Source of the DNA: Candidatus Saccharimonadota bacterium
GTDB taxonomy: Bacteria; Patescibacteriota; Saccharimonadia; Saccharimonadales; UBA4665
Direction of reading: 5' to 3'
DNA: 64,000 bases
Assembly (NCBI GenBank): GCA_028286245.1
Contig: JAQBRY010000001.1
Coordinates: 124,001 to 188,000, forward strand
Under the pieces are notes generated by a model. The model saw only the letters and a program-made list of their open reading frames with translations. It was not told the origin of the DNA and made no database searches. The position numbers and the translations under genes were made by a program. Shown in pieces: positions 32,978 through 42,387 of this stretch. Positions within the stretch are counted from its first letter, which is position 1, and the number at the start of each line of letters is the position of its first letter.

Positions 32978-34063
32978 CTATCCCTTAGATACAAAACTGT
33001 TCAAAATATTGGATTCGTAATAGGTTCGGTTCTTGACCCAGTCCTTTTCGGCAACCTGCAGCAATACGATATAGGTGTGCTTGCCACCGTAGGCATAAAA
33101 GCCCTGCTGATGCGTTACACCGGTAATGCCGCTGGCTTTGGTTGGCTGACAATCAATCGCAAAACTTACTTTGGCTGCGTAGGCCGGATCGCTGTAGTCG
33201 TAAAAAGTTTTTAGTGCAGCACTATTAGTGCAGCCGTGTTTAATCTCATCGGTGGCCGAACTTAACTGGCTTTCAAAAGCCTGTTTATTAGTGGGGTCAG
33301 TCAGGTAGAGCTTAAAGTCGCTCAGCGCCACGGAGTTTTTAGTGGAGTCAATAATGGCAAAATAGCCTTTTGCTGTATGGTGTGCACTGTTGTAGCCAGT
33401 CCCGTAAACGGTGACCTTATAATCACTGGTGCTCGTACTTGTTTCGGCGTCTAAGCCTATACTTTTATTTGTATAATCTTCCCATGCGCTCGGATAATTA
33501 ATGGTATAGCCATCAGTTGATCGGGTCTTAACATCACTGGCTTTATATGTAGGCGTTTTGGCGCCGCCGAGTGCAACGCTAAGAATGATGCTGAGAACGA
33601 TTAATAATACAAGGACTATACCTGCTATTAGTAGTATCTTTTTGAGTTTACTGCCGGACTTTGTGGGCTGAGCAGTAGCTTGGGCGTAACTAGGCTGTAC
33701 GCCGTATGGGGCCGGGTTGGGTGCCGGGCTGCCTACAATTGGCTGCGGGATTTGTGATTGAGGAGGTGTATAAAATTGGGGCTGGGGTGGTACCGGGGGC
33801 TGCACCTGGGGTTGGGGTTGCTCAAAAATCTGGGCTGGAGCAAACATAGGCTGCGAGGGTGCTTGGGACTCTGGTGGTGAAACTTCTTGAGGCTGCGGAT
33901 AATACGCCGGCTGGCTGGGCTGTTGCAGCGGTGGTAGCGGAGCTTGTTGGAGCGGCTGTACAGGAGGATTAGCGTTTATGGGCGCATACGGTTGCTGTGC
34001 AGCCGAAGGCTCGGGTTGAGCAGGTTGCGGCTGCGGTTGGTAGGGATTTTCTTGTGGGGGCAT
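32978..34063 (-). CDS. Single-pass membrane protein with Pro/Gln-rich cytoplasmic tail and PsbP-like domain
   Basis: 361-residue protein. Residues 1-135 are low-complexity, rich in Pro, Gln and Tyr, with little predicted fold. A basic stretch (KSGSKLKK) precedes one transmembrane segment (about 143-166), which places the tail in the cytoplasm and the C-terminal domain outside. The outer domain contains DGYTINYPSAWEDY, reminiscent of PsbP-like proteins and of the protein at 16558-17223. The function is unknown. A Pro/Gln-rich tail of similar composition occurs on the S1 protease at 43689-46133. Confidence 0.78.
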   Translation of the reverse strand: MPPQENPYQPQPQPAQPEPSAAQQPYAPINANPPVQPLQQAPLPPLQQPSQPAYYPQPQEVSPPESQAPSQPMFAPAQIFEQPQPQVQPPVPPQPQFYTPPQSQIPQPIVGSPAPNPAPYGVQPSYAQATAQPTKSGSKLKKILLIAGIVLVLLIVLSIILSVALGGAKTPTYKASDVKTRSTDGYTINYPSAWEDYTNKSIGLDAETSTSTSDYKVTVYGTGYNSAHHTAKGYFAIIDSTKNSVALSDFKLYLTDPTNKQAFESQLSSATDEIKHGCTNSAALKTFYDYSDPAYAAKVSFAIDCQPTKASGITGVTHQQGFYAYGGKHTYIVLLQVAEKDWVKNRTYYESNILNSFVSKG

Positions 34064-34131
34064 TTTTGTTTTCTTTTCCTTGTTACGTCAATAATACCAC
34101 AGGCGTGATATGGGCTCTGCTTAAATAGGCG

Positions 34132-35418
34132 TTATTTCCACAGATCTTTAATTTGGGTATGCAGATCCGCGGCAAAATCGTCACCACAATTACCTAGTAC
34201 TCCGAAGCCCCAAATTTTTTGGTCAAACATGGCTTTAGCCACCGTAATAATCTCTTCCTTGGTCACCGCCTTAATGCGAGCCGGTACATCGTAATAGCTG
34301 TCGATAACTTCGTCAAAGAAGTAACGGCTGGCATAACCGGCAGCCGTGCCGCCCACTGTTTGGGCACTTCGCTGGAAGCGTCCTAAGGCATACTGCTTGG
34401 TAGCGGCAATCTCTGACTGTTTAATTTTTCCGGCTAGCACCTTTTCGAGTTCTTTGGTAACAATATAGAGCAGCGCCGGCGCGTTTTTTTCGGAAACCTG
34501 GGCCCCAAACCACCAGTTACTGGCATCGCGCGTTTGACTTAGGCCGGAACTCATACCGTAGACGAGTCCACGCTCTCGGGCAGTACCAAGAATTTTTGAG
34601 TAAAGGGTTTCGGTAAGCATGGTGTTAAGCAGGTTAAGGGCATCCGTTTCGGGGTCGGTGAGCCGCTGATTCATAAAAGTATCAATATAGAAATACAGGT
34701 TTTCTACGGTATCGTTAGATACATAGACAGGCTTTTCGAGGAACTGGGGAGTTTCTGCCGGCAAAGCAAACCGCTCGCCCTGCTCTGGCAGCGCCATACT
34801 GGTAAACAATTTCTCAATTGCTTCGCGGCGAGAGCTGGTTATATTGCCGGCAATAACAAACCGCATATTCCCGGCATGGTGGGTGCGCTGATAGTGCTCC
34901 CGGACATCGGCAATTTTTACGTTGGACATTAGTTCTAAGCGTTCGGCATCAGTTTTTGCTATTAAGCCAAGGGCTTGGCGCATTTCTAAGCTCAAGCGAC
35001 GGAAGTGATTATTGCTTCTGGCGGCCATCTCTTCTTTGACGTTGCCATATTCGGCTGCAAACTCTTCTTCTAAAAATAGTGGCTTGGAAATAGCGACCAG
35101 GAGCAGCTCGAGCACGCGCTTCCACTCAAAATCGGCACACTCAGCTTCGTAGGTGATGTCGTATACACCAGTGGTGGCGTTGCTATAGGCACCATTCTTT
35201 TCCAGTTCGGCTTGGAAGTCACGGGCCCGGGGGTGGAGATCATTGGCACCAAGCAGCACATGCTCCATGAGGTGAGGCACCTCCCAAATAAGTGGATCTA
35301 CTAGGTATTCGCCAGCTCTAAAATTAATATCAAAGGTCATGACCGAGGCCTGTGGCACGTGTATTAAGAGCCCTTTAGCGCCGGTGGCTAGGGTGATTTC
35401 GGTTACGGTATGCTTCAT
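34132..35418 (-). CDS. M16 family zinc metallopeptidase
   Basis: 428-residue peptidase of the insulinase/processing peptidase family. The inverted zinc motif HLMEH is at residues 49-53, with the third ligand expected in the YGNVKEEM helix. The C-terminal domain carries the R/Y-type substrate-binding region near the GLVYGMSSGL strand. I start at ATG 35418 rather than the longer frame reaching 35559, since the latter lies inside secA; the gap to secA is ten bases. Probably acts on peptides in the cytoplasm. Confidence 0.9.
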   Translation of the reverse strand: MKHTVTEITLATGAKGLLIHVPQASVMTFDINFRAGEYLVDPLIWEVPHLMEHVLLGANDLHPRARDFQAELEKNGAYSNATTGVYDITYEAECADFEWKRVLELLLVAISKPLFLEEEFAAEYGNVKEEMAARSNNHFRRLSLEMRQALGLIAKTDAERLELMSNVKIADVREHYQRTHHAGNMRFVIAGNITSSRREAIEKLFTSMALPEQGERFALPAETPQFLEKPVYVSNDTVENLYFYIDTFMNQRLTDPETDALNLLNTMLTETLYSKILGTARERGLVYGMSSGLSQTRDASNWWFGAQVSEKNAPALLYIVTKELEKVLAGKIKQSEIAATKQYALGRFQRSAQTVGGTAAGYASRYFFDEVIDSYYDVPARIKAVTKEEIITVAKAMFDQKIWGFGVLGNCGDDFAADLHTQIKDLWK

Positions 35419-35428
35419 AACCGAATAA

Positions 35429-38035
35429 TTACTTTTTTCTCCGTTTGGCCGCAGTTTTGCGCTTGCGTTCAACTTTGCGCGTCTTTTTGATGACGGTGGC
35501 CTGCTTTTTCTTGGCAACTGGGGCTTTTTGCTCGGCAAAGTCAGAAGCATCAAACTCAACTTCGCTGTTTACTATCTGATTAGCGTTACTGACTGAGCTG
35601 CGGGCGGCGCGCGTCAGCTCGGTTTCGGTAGCACGGTTAAGATCTTCGGGATCGATTGGCTGCGCGTTAAAGAGCGCCCGGACAGCTTGGTTGCGCAGCG
35701 TGAGCTGCATGTCTTCGAACAGCATTTGGCCGCGACGACGGTATTCAACTAAGGGGTCCTGTTGGCCAACGCTCATCCAGTGGATACCTTCTCGGAGGTG
35801 ATCCATATTTTCAAGGTGTTGCATCCAAAGGTCATCCAAAATTTGCAGGTAAATATCCCGCTCAACTTTGCGCATGATTTCCGGCGTAAAGGCCGCTTCG
35901 CGGCTGCTGTAGAGTTCCTGCGCTTCGGTAAGGAGCACTTTTTCGAACTTGGTAGCATCGGTATCAAACAAACGATCTAGGGTTGCTTCGTCGAATGGCA
36001 GCACGTCACGAATTAAATCTTCGAATTTATCAGTGGTTGCGAGCGGTGAACGCACCAGGGCGTGTACTTCGTCGTCAATCAGGATTTTGATACGCTTGCT
36101 AATGTCGGTAGAACGCAAAACCTCGCGGCGCATGGCGTAAATTGCCTTACGATGGCGATTCATAACATCGTCGTACTGAACAACTGTTTTACGTTGGTCA
36201 AAGTGGTAGCCCTCAACCTTTTTCTGGGCACCTTCGAGTGACTTACTAATAAGTCGGTTTTCGATTGGCACTTCGTCGTCCACACTTAGGCGAGTCATAA
36301 TTTTGCTAATCCGGTCACCGCCAAAGATACGCATTAGGTCGTCCTCGGTACTAACAAAGAACTGGGTAACACCGGGGTCACCCTGGCGACCGGAGCGGCC
36401 ACGGAGTTGGTTATCAATGCGGCGAGACTCGTGGCGCTCACTACCGAGCACAAATAGTCCGCCCAGCTCCTTGGTTTCCTCGTCGAGGACAATATCAGTA
36501 CCACGACCGGCGATGTTGGTTGCCAGCGTAACGGCGCCCTTTTGACCGGCTTTGGCCACGATGGCGGCCTCGCGTTCGTTGTTTTTGGCATTAAGTACAG
36601 CGTGCGGCACACCGGCTTTGGTGAGCAGCTTACCGAGCGTTTCATTCTTTTCGATAGAGACGGTACCAATTAGGACTGGCTGCCCCTTGGCATTGAGCGA
36701 TTTAACTTCCTTAATGATGGCTTTAAACTTACCCTTTTCGGTGCGGTAAATGCGGTCAGTGAGGTCCTTACGGGCAATGGTACGGTTAGAAGGAATTTCC
36801 ACGACGTCTAGCTTGTAAATTTGATGAAATTCCTCGGCTTCCGTAAGTGCCGTACCGGTCATTCCGCCAAGTTTTTCGTAGAGGCGGAAGTAGTTCTGGA
36901 AGGAAATGGTAGCCAGCGTCATGCTTTCTTGCTGGACTTCAACCCCTTCCTTAGCTTCGATGGCTTGGTGTAAACCTTCGTTGTAGCGGCGTCCAGCCAG
37001 TAAACGGCCGGTGAATTCATCAACAATTACGACTTCACCCTCGCCGGTTACCACGTAATCTTTGTCACGGGTAAATAGGGCGTGGGCCCGCAGTGCCTGC
37101 TGTAGGTGGTAGATAGTCCGAATATTGTTTGAACCGTAAAGATTATCGATACCGAGTATTTTTTCTACCTTTTCGACACCGTCATCAGTCAAGATAACGG
37201 TTTTTCGCTTTTCGTCAGTTTCAAAGTGCTTGTCTTTTTTAAGCTGGCGAACAACTTTAGAAAATTGGTCATAGGCAGTGCCGCTGGTAACGCTTGGGGC
37301 GCTAATAATTAGCGGCGTCCGGGCTTCGTCCACCAGTATGGAGTCAACTTCGTCCACAATGGCAAAGTGGAGGTCACGCTGACGCAATTGATCCTCTTCG
37401 CGGACCATGTTGTCGCGCAGGTAGTCAAAGCCGTATTCGTTATTGGTGCCATAGGTGATATCGGCGGCGTAGGATTCTTGGCGAGTGCACGGCTTTAGGT
37501 GTTTGAGCCGCTCATCGTCGTGATCTTTGTTGATAAAGTTTGGGTCGTAAATAAAGCTACGCTCACCAAGGATGACACCAGTGGTCATGCCCATGTAGTC
37601 GTAGACCTCGCCCATCCAGCCGGCATCACGCTGCGCCAGGTAATCATTTACTGTTACCACGTGGACACCCTTTTCGGTGAGTGCATTTAAGTAGACTGGA
37701 GCAGTCGCCACCAAGGTTTTACCTTCTCCAGTCTTCATTTCGGCAACATTGCCCTCGTGAAGCACCATGCCGCCAATAAGCTGTACGTCGAAGTGCCTCA
37801 GACCAATTGAGCGGTGGGCCGCCTCGCGGATAACCGCAAAGGCATCAGGCAAAATGGCGTCAAGGGATTCTTTTTTAAGACGCTTTTTAAGCTCGGCCGT
37901 TTGTGACTTAAGGTCTGTGTCTGATAATTTCTTATACTTATCAGCTAGTGCATTAACAGCGACTACTCGCTTGCGCAAACGCTTAACGGTTTTGGCCTGT
38001 GGATCACCCAGTACTTTTTTCAAGACAATATTCAT
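35429..38035 (-). CDS. secA: Protein translocase ATPase SecA
   Basis: 868-residue motor of the Sec pathway. Walker A is in AEMKTGEGKTLVATAPVYL, Walker B in FAIVDEVDSILVDEARTPL, and motif VI is in ESRRIDNQLRGRSGRQGDPG. The C-terminus is a basic tail (KKQATVIKKTRKVERKRK) and lacks the zinc-binding CxCx8CH module of many bacteria. GAGGGAAGAG lies upstream of the ATG. It is the longest gene in the window and is followed closely by the M16 peptidase. Confidence 0.98.
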   Translation of the reverse strand: MNIVLKKVLGDPQAKTVKRLRKRVVAVNALADKYKKLSDTDLKSQTAELKKRLKKESLDAILPDAFAVIREAAHRSIGLRHFDVQLIGGMVLHEGNVAEMKTGEGKTLVATAPVYLNALTEKGVHVVTVNDYLAQRDAGWMGEVYDYMGMTTGVILGERSFIYDPNFINKDHDDERLKHLKPCTRQESYAADITYGTNNEYGFDYLRDNMVREEDQLRQRDLHFAIVDEVDSILVDEARTPLIISAPSVTSGTAYDQFSKVVRQLKKDKHFETDEKRKTVILTDDGVEKVEKILGIDNLYGSNNIRTIYHLQQALRAHALFTRDKDYVVTGEGEVVIVDEFTGRLLAGRRYNEGLHQAIEAKEGVEVQQESMTLATISFQNYFRLYEKLGGMTGTALTEAEEFHQIYKLDVVEIPSNRTIARKDLTDRIYRTEKGKFKAIIKEVKSLNAKGQPVLIGTVSIEKNETLGKLLTKAGVPHAVLNAKNNEREAAIVAKAGQKGAVTLATNIAGRGTDIVLDEETKELGGLFVLGSERHESRRIDNQLRGRSGRQGDPGVTQFFVSTEDDLMRIFGGDRISKIMTRLSVDDEVPIENRLISKSLEGAQKKVEGYHFDQRKTVVQYDDVMNRHRKAIYAMRREVLRSTDISKRIKILIDDEVHALVRSPLATTDKFEDLIRDVLPFDEATLDRLFDTDATKFEKVLLTEAQELYSSREAAFTPEIMRKVERDIYLQILDDLWMQHLENMDHLREGIHWMSVGQQDPLVEYRRRGQMLFEDMQLTLRNQAVRALFNAQPIDPEDLNRATETELTRAARSSVSNANQIVNSEVEFDASDFAEQKAPVAKKKQATVIKKTRKVERKRKTAAKRRKK

Positions 38036-38132
38036 CAGTGGTGCTCTTCCCTCTTTACCAGTTTTTAGAAACTCAACAAATTATACGCCTATTATAGCCG
38101 TTATTTATCTATAAAGCGACCACTGATGTATC

Positions 38133-38516
38133 TTATACTTCAGGAACAGGTTGCTGACGCGGATTACGCGCAAAACGAGCGAACAACCGACGGTGCATTT
38201 TACCGCTTTGGTGCTGGTCTTTGTACTTCTGAAGGCGTTGCTTTAACTTTGCCTCAACAATGTCAACGGCGGCAAACATATTCATGGTACTCTCGGTAAT
38301 GTTAATAGTGTCACCGGGAAGGTAGAGCGTTACTTCGCAAATGGCGTGTTTCTTATTTTTGGCCTTATCTTCTTTGAGCTGTACTTCGATGTGGGCGCTT
38401 GCCCGACTTGCCGGGGACAGATATTTATCAAGGTTACCAATTTTTTTTGTGACGTACTTACGCAAGTTTTCGTCGATGTCCATGTGAACGCCACGTATTT
38501 CAAATTTTTTAAGCAT
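38133..38516 (-). CDS. hpf: Ribosome hibernation-promoting factor (HPF/RaiA family)
   Basis: 127-residue protein of the S30AE family. The N-terminal fold is FEIRGVHMDIDENLRKYVTK, followed by KIGNLDKYL, HIEVQLKEDK and INITESTMNMFAAVDIVEAKL. It has the short form plus a basic tail (KMHRRLFARFARNPRQQ) rather than the long dimerising domain. It binds the 30S decoding region and inactivates ribosomes under stress. GGAGG lies before the ATG. Confidence 0.93.
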   Translation of the reverse strand: MLKKFEIRGVHMDIDENLRKYVTKKIGNLDKYLSPASRASAHIEVQLKEDKAKNKKHAICEVTLYLPGDTINITESTMNMFAAVDIVEAKLKQRLQKYKDQHQSGKMHRRLFARFARNPRQQPVPEV

Positions 38517-38614
38517 CGGGAATGCCTCCTTTTAGTTTATGCTCGCTTGGCTTACAAGAAACTACTTCTAGTATACGCCTCTGCGCTGCTAGCAAGTGGA
38601 AGAATTATTGCTGA

Positions 38615-39913
38615 CTAAAGAGAAGTTCGTCCGCCCATGTAGGGACGAAGAACGGCTGGGATAGTTATGCTACCGTCGGCTGTTTGGTAATTTTCCATGA
38701 TGGCAGCCATTATTCGGCCGAGCGCAAAGGCAGTTGCATCGTTGGTGTGCACGAGCTCTGTTTCGCCACTGTTCCGCTTGATTCTAATCTTAAGATCACG
38801 GGCTTGATAGTCCGTCATATAGTCTGCGGTGTGTGTCTCTCGATAGGCATCTTGGGCTGGGAACCACGTTTCTATATCCACTCCAACAGCATTTGGCTTG
38901 CCAATGTCGGCCGTGCATTTTTGTAGCAGCTGGTATGGGAGCTCTATCTGCTGCACTAGATACTCTTGGATCGCAACCATCAGGAGATGCTCATCATGTC
39001 CGGTCTCGGGAGTACTGAATACTTCCATTTCGAGTTTATCGAACTGATGCATACGGAAGATACCTTCAGTATCTTTGCCGTACGTGCCGGCTTCACGACG
39101 AAAACTCGTACTGTAGCCAATGTAACGAATCGGGAATACATCTTCTGGCAGCACTTCGTTCCAGTACATAGTACAAAGGGTGTGTTCAGCACTGGCATTG
39201 AGCCATAGATCATCCTGGTCCAGCTTGTACGTCACTTCTTCGGCATTCAAACGCGCACTGGCGATATATGGTTCCGTGCGAAGCATGGCAGGCGGTAATA
39301 TGGGGCGAAATGGTTTGCTGCTGACCGATAAATTATTTTTAGTGATCAACATCTGGATGATGGATTCATCGCCAAGCGTTTGCATAACAAACTGTATAAT
39401 TGCAAATTGTAGTAATACTAAATCACCTTTGAGATAGGCAAAACGGCTGCCGGCAATTTTGGCGGCTCGCTCTTTGTCTATCAAATCTTTTGGTTCAGCC
39501 AGCTCGTGATGGTGTTTTGGGGTAAAATTAAAAGCCGGCTTGTCACCCATCTGCTTAGAAACGACATTCTCATCCTCGGTCTTGCCGAGTGGCACGTTAT
39601 CTAAGGGCATATTTGGTATGGCCTTAAGCAAGGGATAAAATTTTTCTTCTATGCTCGTAACGTCGGCCTCGAGGATTGCCAGCTCTTCTTTGAGCTGTTT
39701 GCCGTTGGCAATCTGCTCTTCGCTCGGCCTGCTGGCCTTGAGACTGTTAGCCTGTTCATTGCGGCGGCGACGCAATTCTTCTATTTGGGTTAGGCGGGTT
39801 TTGCGTTCGCCATCCAGTTCTAATAATTGGCGCACATCAACCTGGTAGCCCTTTTGGGCGGATTTTTCGGTCACGAAGTCGGGATTGTCCCGAATAAATT
39901 GAATATCTAACAT
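38615..39913 (-). CDS. serS: Seryl-tRNA synthetase
   Basis: Class II synthetase of 432 residues. The N-terminal coiled-coil arm (about 30-105) binds the long variable arm of tRNA-Ser; the catalytic core contains SFRREAGTYGKDTEGIFRMH (motif 2) and PAVLRPYMGG (motif 3). I start at ATG 39913 (MLDIQFIRDNPDFV), six bases after TATACT; the in-frame start at 39928 overlaps this box. No ribosome binding site is seen. Confidence 0.96.
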   Translation of the reverse strand: MLDIQFIRDNPDFVTEKSAQKGYQVDVRQLLELDGERKTRLTQIEELRRRRNEQANSLKASRPSEEQIANGKQLKEELAILEADVTSIEEKFYPLLKAIPNMPLDNVPLGKTEDENVVSKQMGDKPAFNFTPKHHHELAEPKDLIDKERAAKIAGSRFAYLKGDLVLLQFAIIQFVMQTLGDESIIQMLITKNNLSVSSKPFRPILPPAMLRTEPYIASARLNAEEVTYKLDQDDLWLNASAEHTLCTMYWNEVLPEDVFPIRYIGYSTSFRREAGTYGKDTEGIFRMHQFDKLEMEVFSTPETGHDEHLLMVAIQEYLVQQIELPYQLLQKCTADIGKPNAVGVDIETWFPAQDAYRETHTADYMTDYQARDLKIRIKRNSGETELVHTNDATAFALGRIMAAIMENYQTADGSITIPAVLRPYMGGRTSL

Positions 39914-39919
39914 GCGACT

Positions 39920-39925
39920 AGTATA
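39920..39925 (-). promoter_or_regulatory. -10 box of serS, leaderless type
   Basis: TATACT on the minus strand, six bases before the serS ATG; the -35 is weak. Confidence 0.45.
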
Positions 39926-39965
39926 CAACAGATGGCGGGGTGATGTTCCGGATTCTAATTATCAA

Positions 39966-40856
39966 CTAATGGCCTCTTACTTGGAGCCACGCCCGGTACA
40001 TGCCATACAACAGCGGCAGGATAACAGCCAAAATTATCGCGGCATAGCTTACTTGACTGCCTTGTTTAAGCATAGGTTGCGAATTGGCTGGTTGGTCATC
40101 TAGGATCAATTGCATACCCCAGCTAAATGAACGGTGGTTAAACTCACTGAGCAAGGCTGCTCCAAACGCGTATAGCGCCGTTAAATCTTTTTCTGTGAAT
40201 AAGTCTCCATAACCAATAATAAATAGGTCAGTCCCCTTTATTTCGACACTGTAGCCATGATCACCTTGCAATAAGGTCTGCATCATATCAGGTGTAACTA
40301 TTGATAGCGCATCAGTTGGCGTCCCGTCCACTACATACAGCTTAAAATGTTCATCAAAATTACCTTCAAGACTAACCACCTGATCCATACTGTATGGGCC
40401 GCCGACTACGCTATTAGCTAGATAGAGGTGCGGATAAGACGCAGAATTAGTAAGGTGCAGAATAGTATAGTCATAATTACCCTTTCCGTCTTTAAAACGA
40501 AGGAAAGATAACTCGCTCGGAATTCCGGCCATTGGTATATTGTAGGCCCGATAATCGAATGGCGTACCTCCTATTGCAGGGGGCGCCAGGCCTTTGGCAG
40601 TAGTTGCCGAAGGAGCAAGGTTATTAATTCGACCAAAATCAGTAATAGTCTTTATTCTAAAACGCCCGCGCACGAGTGTTGCAACGATTATTGAACCTAT
40701 GAATGCCGTAAGAACTAAGGTGTATTCGAGACCTACGGGGATGTGCCGCCACAGCAAGATTGGCCAGAACGGGAGTAACACGAGCGCATAGATTACGGAG
40801 TAGGCCCCCGCAGAAGGTTTTTTCTTTTGTAGTGGCGAAAAGTCGAGCGGTTTCAT
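39966..40856 (-). CDS. DUF3137-like membrane protein
   Basis: 296-residue membrane protein with two N-terminal transmembrane segments (about 18-62) and one near the C-terminus (about 270-290). The middle domain has VSLEGNFDEHFKLYVVDG and ALSIVTPDMMQTLL, the pattern I associate with DUF3137 proteins (in which an F-x-V-y and LTP-fme motif is typical). The assignment is moderate and the function unknown. It starts two bases after the HD-domain gene, so the two are one transcription unit. Confidence 0.65.
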   Translation of the reverse strand: MKPLDFSPLQKKKPSAGAYSVIYALVLLPFWPILLWRHIPVGLEYTLVLTAFIGSIIVATLVRGRFRIKTITDFGRINNLAPSATTAKGLAPPAIGGTPFDYRAYNIPMAGIPSELSFLRFKDGKGNYDYTILHLTNSASYPHLYLANSVVGGPYSMDQVVSLEGNFDEHFKLYVVDGTPTDALSIVTPDMMQTLLQGDHGYSVEIKGTDLFIIGYGDLFTEKDLTALYAFGAALLSEFNHRSFSWGMQLILDDQPANSQPMLKQGSQVSYAAIILAVILPLLYGMYRAWLQVRGH

Positions 40857-40858
40857 TG

Positions 40859-41587
40859 TTATAACTTTGTAATACCGGTTACTCTCAGCACCTGGTCAAT
40901 GACGGCGTCGGGGATTTGCAGTGACCTAACTTCCTGAACGGTATCTTCGGGACTGCAACAGCTACCACACCGGTAATTACGCTGCGGATCAAATAGCATG
41001 GCATCAACTAAGTCACAGGCGGCCAGGGTGTGAGCTAAGCGAGGAGTATCTGGGGCTAAACCATCTGCTTCCGGCAAGGATATAATACCGGCCTGCATAC
41101 CATAGGCCGGACGACCGTTTCCCTGAAAAGCATGGTGGTATCCAATTGCCTGGACAACATTAGGGCCAAAGCCCTGATGCTGGGCAATTGCGGCGCCGAT
41201 ACGGGGATGCAGTCGTAATAAGTCATAAAGCTCTGGATTGTCGGCAATACTGTTATAGCTCTTAACTGCCAGTTGAACCACACGCGACCCTTTGCCAATA
41301 TCGTGTAAGATGCCGGCGACACCCCCGATGAAGGCTTCGGCAGGGTCCGCTCCGGAGGCTAGCATAGTTCCAATAACCAGCCCACTCACCCGCTCACAGT
41401 GCTCATACGTTGGCTCGTCAATATTGCGGAGACGACCAGCCAGGTTACGCACTTGGGGATCCGCTACCACGCTCATAAGCACTGTTCGCTGCAGCTGAGC
41501 CACGTCAAAATCCAGATCCAAGATGGGCTCAACCCTCGCCTCTAAGGATTCTACGGGTGGGCATTCAACTGCATGGTAGTATGCCAT
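40859..41587 (-). CDS. HD-domain phosphohydrolase, degenerate HD-GYP type
   Basis: 242-residue protein. The HD metal motif is in GILHDIGKGS, with an upstream His in TYEHCERVSGLVIG and further His residues in LRLHPRIGAAIAQHQGFG and AIGYHHAFQ. The GYP signature (HHE...GxGYP) is replaced by YHHAFQGNGRP, so a classical cyclic-di-GMP phosphodiesterase is uncertain. Late in the sequence is a CGSCC cluster. It lies between the nuclease gene and the DUF3137-like gene with two-base gaps. Confidence 0.82.
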   Translation of the reverse strand: MAYYHAVECPPVESLEARVEPILDLDFDVAQLQRTVLMSVVADPQVRNLAGRLRNIDEPTYEHCERVSGLVIGTMLASGADPAEAFIGGVAGILHDIGKGSRVVQLAVKSYNSIADNPELYDLLRLHPRIGAAIAQHQGFGPNVVQAIGYHHAFQGNGRPAYGMQAGIISLPEADGLAPDTPRLAHTLAACDLVDAMLFDPQRNYRCGSCCSPEDTVQEVRSLQIPDAVIDQVLRVTGITKL

Positions 41588-41589
41588 AG

Positions 41590-42369
41590 CTATTTTTGAA
41601 GTGCCTTTAGGGTTAGTTCGGTACGCGAGCGCGCATAACTACAGTAGTCGCAGGGGCCACCCATAGCTGCATTGCCAATTGGTGGCATGTCATCGCTGTC
41701 CATGCAGGCCTTCATGCGGCCGAGCGTCGGCTCTACCCAGGCATCGCTACCCTTGTAAGGGATGACTTTTGTGCGGAAATCAAGGCGATCGTTAAAGCCG
41801 TCTAGGTCCATGCGGCCATTGGTGTAGACAAAATAGCCCGTATCGCTCACCGGGAGGCCGTTCTGGCGTAGTAACCACTGGTAGACCTCTATCTGCCGCT
41901 TGTAGCTGATTTGCCAGTCACTATCAATACTGACTTCCCTGTCCTTGGCGGTGGCTTTGTAGTCAACAACACTGACATTACCAGCCGGATCAACCCAGAG
42001 GTCATCCACGGCGCCAAAAACGTGTAGATTAGTAGGCTCGTGCACGGCAATTACACCAACAAAATTTTCTCTCCAGGTATTTAGTTGGTCATGTTCAAAT
42101 GGAATAGCATCAATGCTGTATTCCACCATAATAGGGTGCGGCTTTTTTTGTGCTCGATAGCTATCAAACTCTTTTTTGAACAGTTCGTCTATGGCTTTAT
42201 TGATATTGAAGGGCGGGCTGCTGGGACGAGTAATTTTTTTGCGCACATCCAGCCAAAAACAGCGTGGACACTGCATAAACAGCTCAATTTTGGACCGAGA
42301 TACCTTAAACGGTGCTGCTTGGCCTGGCACATACGGTGCAGAACGTTCCCTGAAGTAAGAATTTGCCAT
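41590..42369 (-). CDS. PD-(D/E)XK nuclease family protein (RecB/Cas4-like)
   Basis: 259-residue protein with the RecB-like nuclease core: VFGAVDDLW supplies the acidic residue and SVVDYKATAK the D-x-K motif. A CPRC motif near residue 35 (FMQCPRCFWLD) and CDYC near the C-terminus (GGPCDYCSYA) could coordinate an iron-sulfur cluster, as in Cas4 and AddB, although the spacing (two plus two) is not that of Cas4 (one plus three). No cas gene is nearby. Promoter and -10 lie just upstream; the mRNA may be leaderless. Confidence 0.85.
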   Translation of the reverse strand: MANSYFRERSAPYVPGQAAPFKVSRSKIELFMQCPRCFWLDVRKKITRPSSPPFNINKAIDELFKKEFDSYRAQKKPHPIMVEYSIDAIPFEHDQLNTWRENFVGVIAVHEPTNLHVFGAVDDLWVDPAGNVSVVDYKATAKDREVSIDSDWQISYKRQIEVYQWLLRQNGLPVSDTGYFVYTNGRMDLDGFNDRLDFRTKVIPYKGSDAWVEPTLGRMKACMDSDDMPPIGNAAMGGPCDYCSYARSRTELTLKALQK

Positions 42370-42376
42370 TACCTAC

Positions 42377-42382
42377 ATTGTA
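42377..42382 (-). promoter_or_regulatory. -10 box of the nuclease operon, leaderless type
   Basis: Extended TGC-TACAAT on the minus strand, seven bases before ATG 42369. Confidence 0.45.
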
Positions 42383-42387
42383 GCAAG

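Noticed and set aside
33660-34063. Tandem repeat or microsatellite in the Pro/Gln-rich coding region
   Set aside because: It is irregular low-complexity coding sequence with no fixed repeat unit.
41590-42369. Cas4 of a CRISPR system
   Set aside because: No cas genes, no repeat-spacer array, and the cysteine spacing is not that of Cas4.
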